Below, in pieces: positions 22,104 through 22,299 of a stretch of DNA of 22,299 nucleotides. Position numbers and translations under genes: made by a program. Each line of letters opens with the position of its first letter. Position 1 is the first letter of the stretch. The stretch comes from an uncultured Senegalimassilia sp. (GTDB taxonomy: Bacteria > Actinomycetota > Coriobacteriia > Coriobacteriales > Eggerthellaceae), in the NCBI RefSeq assembly GCF_934632265.1, contig NZ_CAKTYH010000020.1, positions 1 through 22,299 on the forward strand, written 5' to 3'. The notes beneath the pieces were generated by a model. That model did no database searches and was not told the DNA's origin. It saw nothing but the letters and a program-made list of their open reading frames with translations.

Positions 22104-22244
22104 GGCGCGGCGGATCGCCATGGAGGTCGGCGGTCGGCGGCTGGCGGCTGGCGGGCTTGCCGCGCGATGCCGTCGGCGGCTGGCGGCTGGCGGGCTTGCC
22201 GCGCGGTGTCGTCGGCAGCGAAGCGGCGCGGCGGATCGCCATGG
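22104..22244 (+). repeat. Nested direct repeats at the right end
   Basis: A 34-nt sequence beginning GTCGGCGGCTGGCGGCTGGC occurs at 22133-22166 and again at 22172-22205. Outside it, the 20-mer GGCGCGGCGGATCGCCATGG occurs at 22104-22123 and at 22225-22244. The result is a 34-nt pair flanked by a 20-nt pair, which looks like local duplication. No coding frame explains it. Confidence 0.8.
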
Positions 22245-22299
22245 GGGACCCGCCGTTCGGCGCGTGGCGGCCCGGCGCAGGGGATCGATGACGCGGCGC

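Larger units (their letters stand above)
21201..22299. other. Gene-poor, repeat-rich right end
   Basis: No protein gene is supported in these 1.1 kb. Contents in order: about 130 bases with nothing recognised, a 21-nt minisatellite (21331-21611), three-box repeat copy II (21615-21806), a polypurine tract with a 34-bp tandem repeat (21797-21920), two weak box-like sequences near 21942 and 22024, and direct repeats of 34 and 20 bp (22104-22244). Frames on either strand are Arg/Pro/Ala-rich and follow the repeats. Confidence 0.6.

Noticed and set aside
21520..22205. CRISPR-like direct repeats
   Set aside because: Repeats are adjacent or overlapping without unique spacers of regular length, and no cas gene is present.
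22036..22242. Minus-strand frame with repeated KPASRQPPTA
   Set aside because: The protein repeat simply reflects the 34-nt DNA duplication; no ribosome site or family feature is seen.

Overview
The window is high-G+C DNA from what looks like a Coriobacteriia genome, most likely an Eggerthellaceae gut anaerobe. The supports are indirect: strong codon bias to G/C, a fused clade II-type PurL, an LAETG-type sortase signal, and a DUF559-like protein of a kind I associate with this class. No 16S or other phylogenetic marker is present, so the genus is left open.

Layout. (1) 1-2517: a two-component system, an OmpR-type response regulator cut by the left edge and its sensor histidine kinase, which carries an unusual Gln/Arg-rich tail. 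(2) 2620-8146: purine synthesis genes purC and purL, with a small two-helix membrane protein between them and strong palindromes in the leaders. A good intrinsic terminator closes the block at 8197-8228. (3) 8235-11277: an accessory island with a less G/C-biased composition. It holds a Tn3-type serine recombinase, a short winged-helix protein with a possible frameshifted tail, and a sortase-anchored Cna-B surface protein. The spaces between them hold large dyads. (4) 11278-12600: a divergent MoaE-like gene on the minus strand, an A+T-rich regulatory spacer with three palindromes, and a 90-residue membrane protein. (5) 12600-18900: amino acid and pyrimidine metabolism: lysA, hom, pyrE (with an attenuator-like hairpin), a HAD phosphatase, then metA and a small acidic protein on the minus strand. 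Hom makes homoserine, the substrate of MetA, and LysA is the last step of the lysine branch of the same aspartate pathway. (6) 18900-22299: mostly non-coding and rich in repeats. It contains one plausible gene, a DUF559/PD-(D/E)xK-like protein on the minus strand.

The most unusual signal is in part 6. Two diverged copies of a 172-192 nt element lie in inverted orientation on either side of the DUF559-like gene (19568-19739 and 21615-21806). Each copy has three boxes related to TTCTGGGCGGTTTT or its complement, and the spacing between boxes 2 and 3 is exactly 37 nt in both. A roughly 21-nt minisatellite, a polypurine tract and further direct repeats occupy the same region. I do not recognise this element. 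It could be a non-autonomous mobile element, a structured RNA family, or part of a gene cassette.
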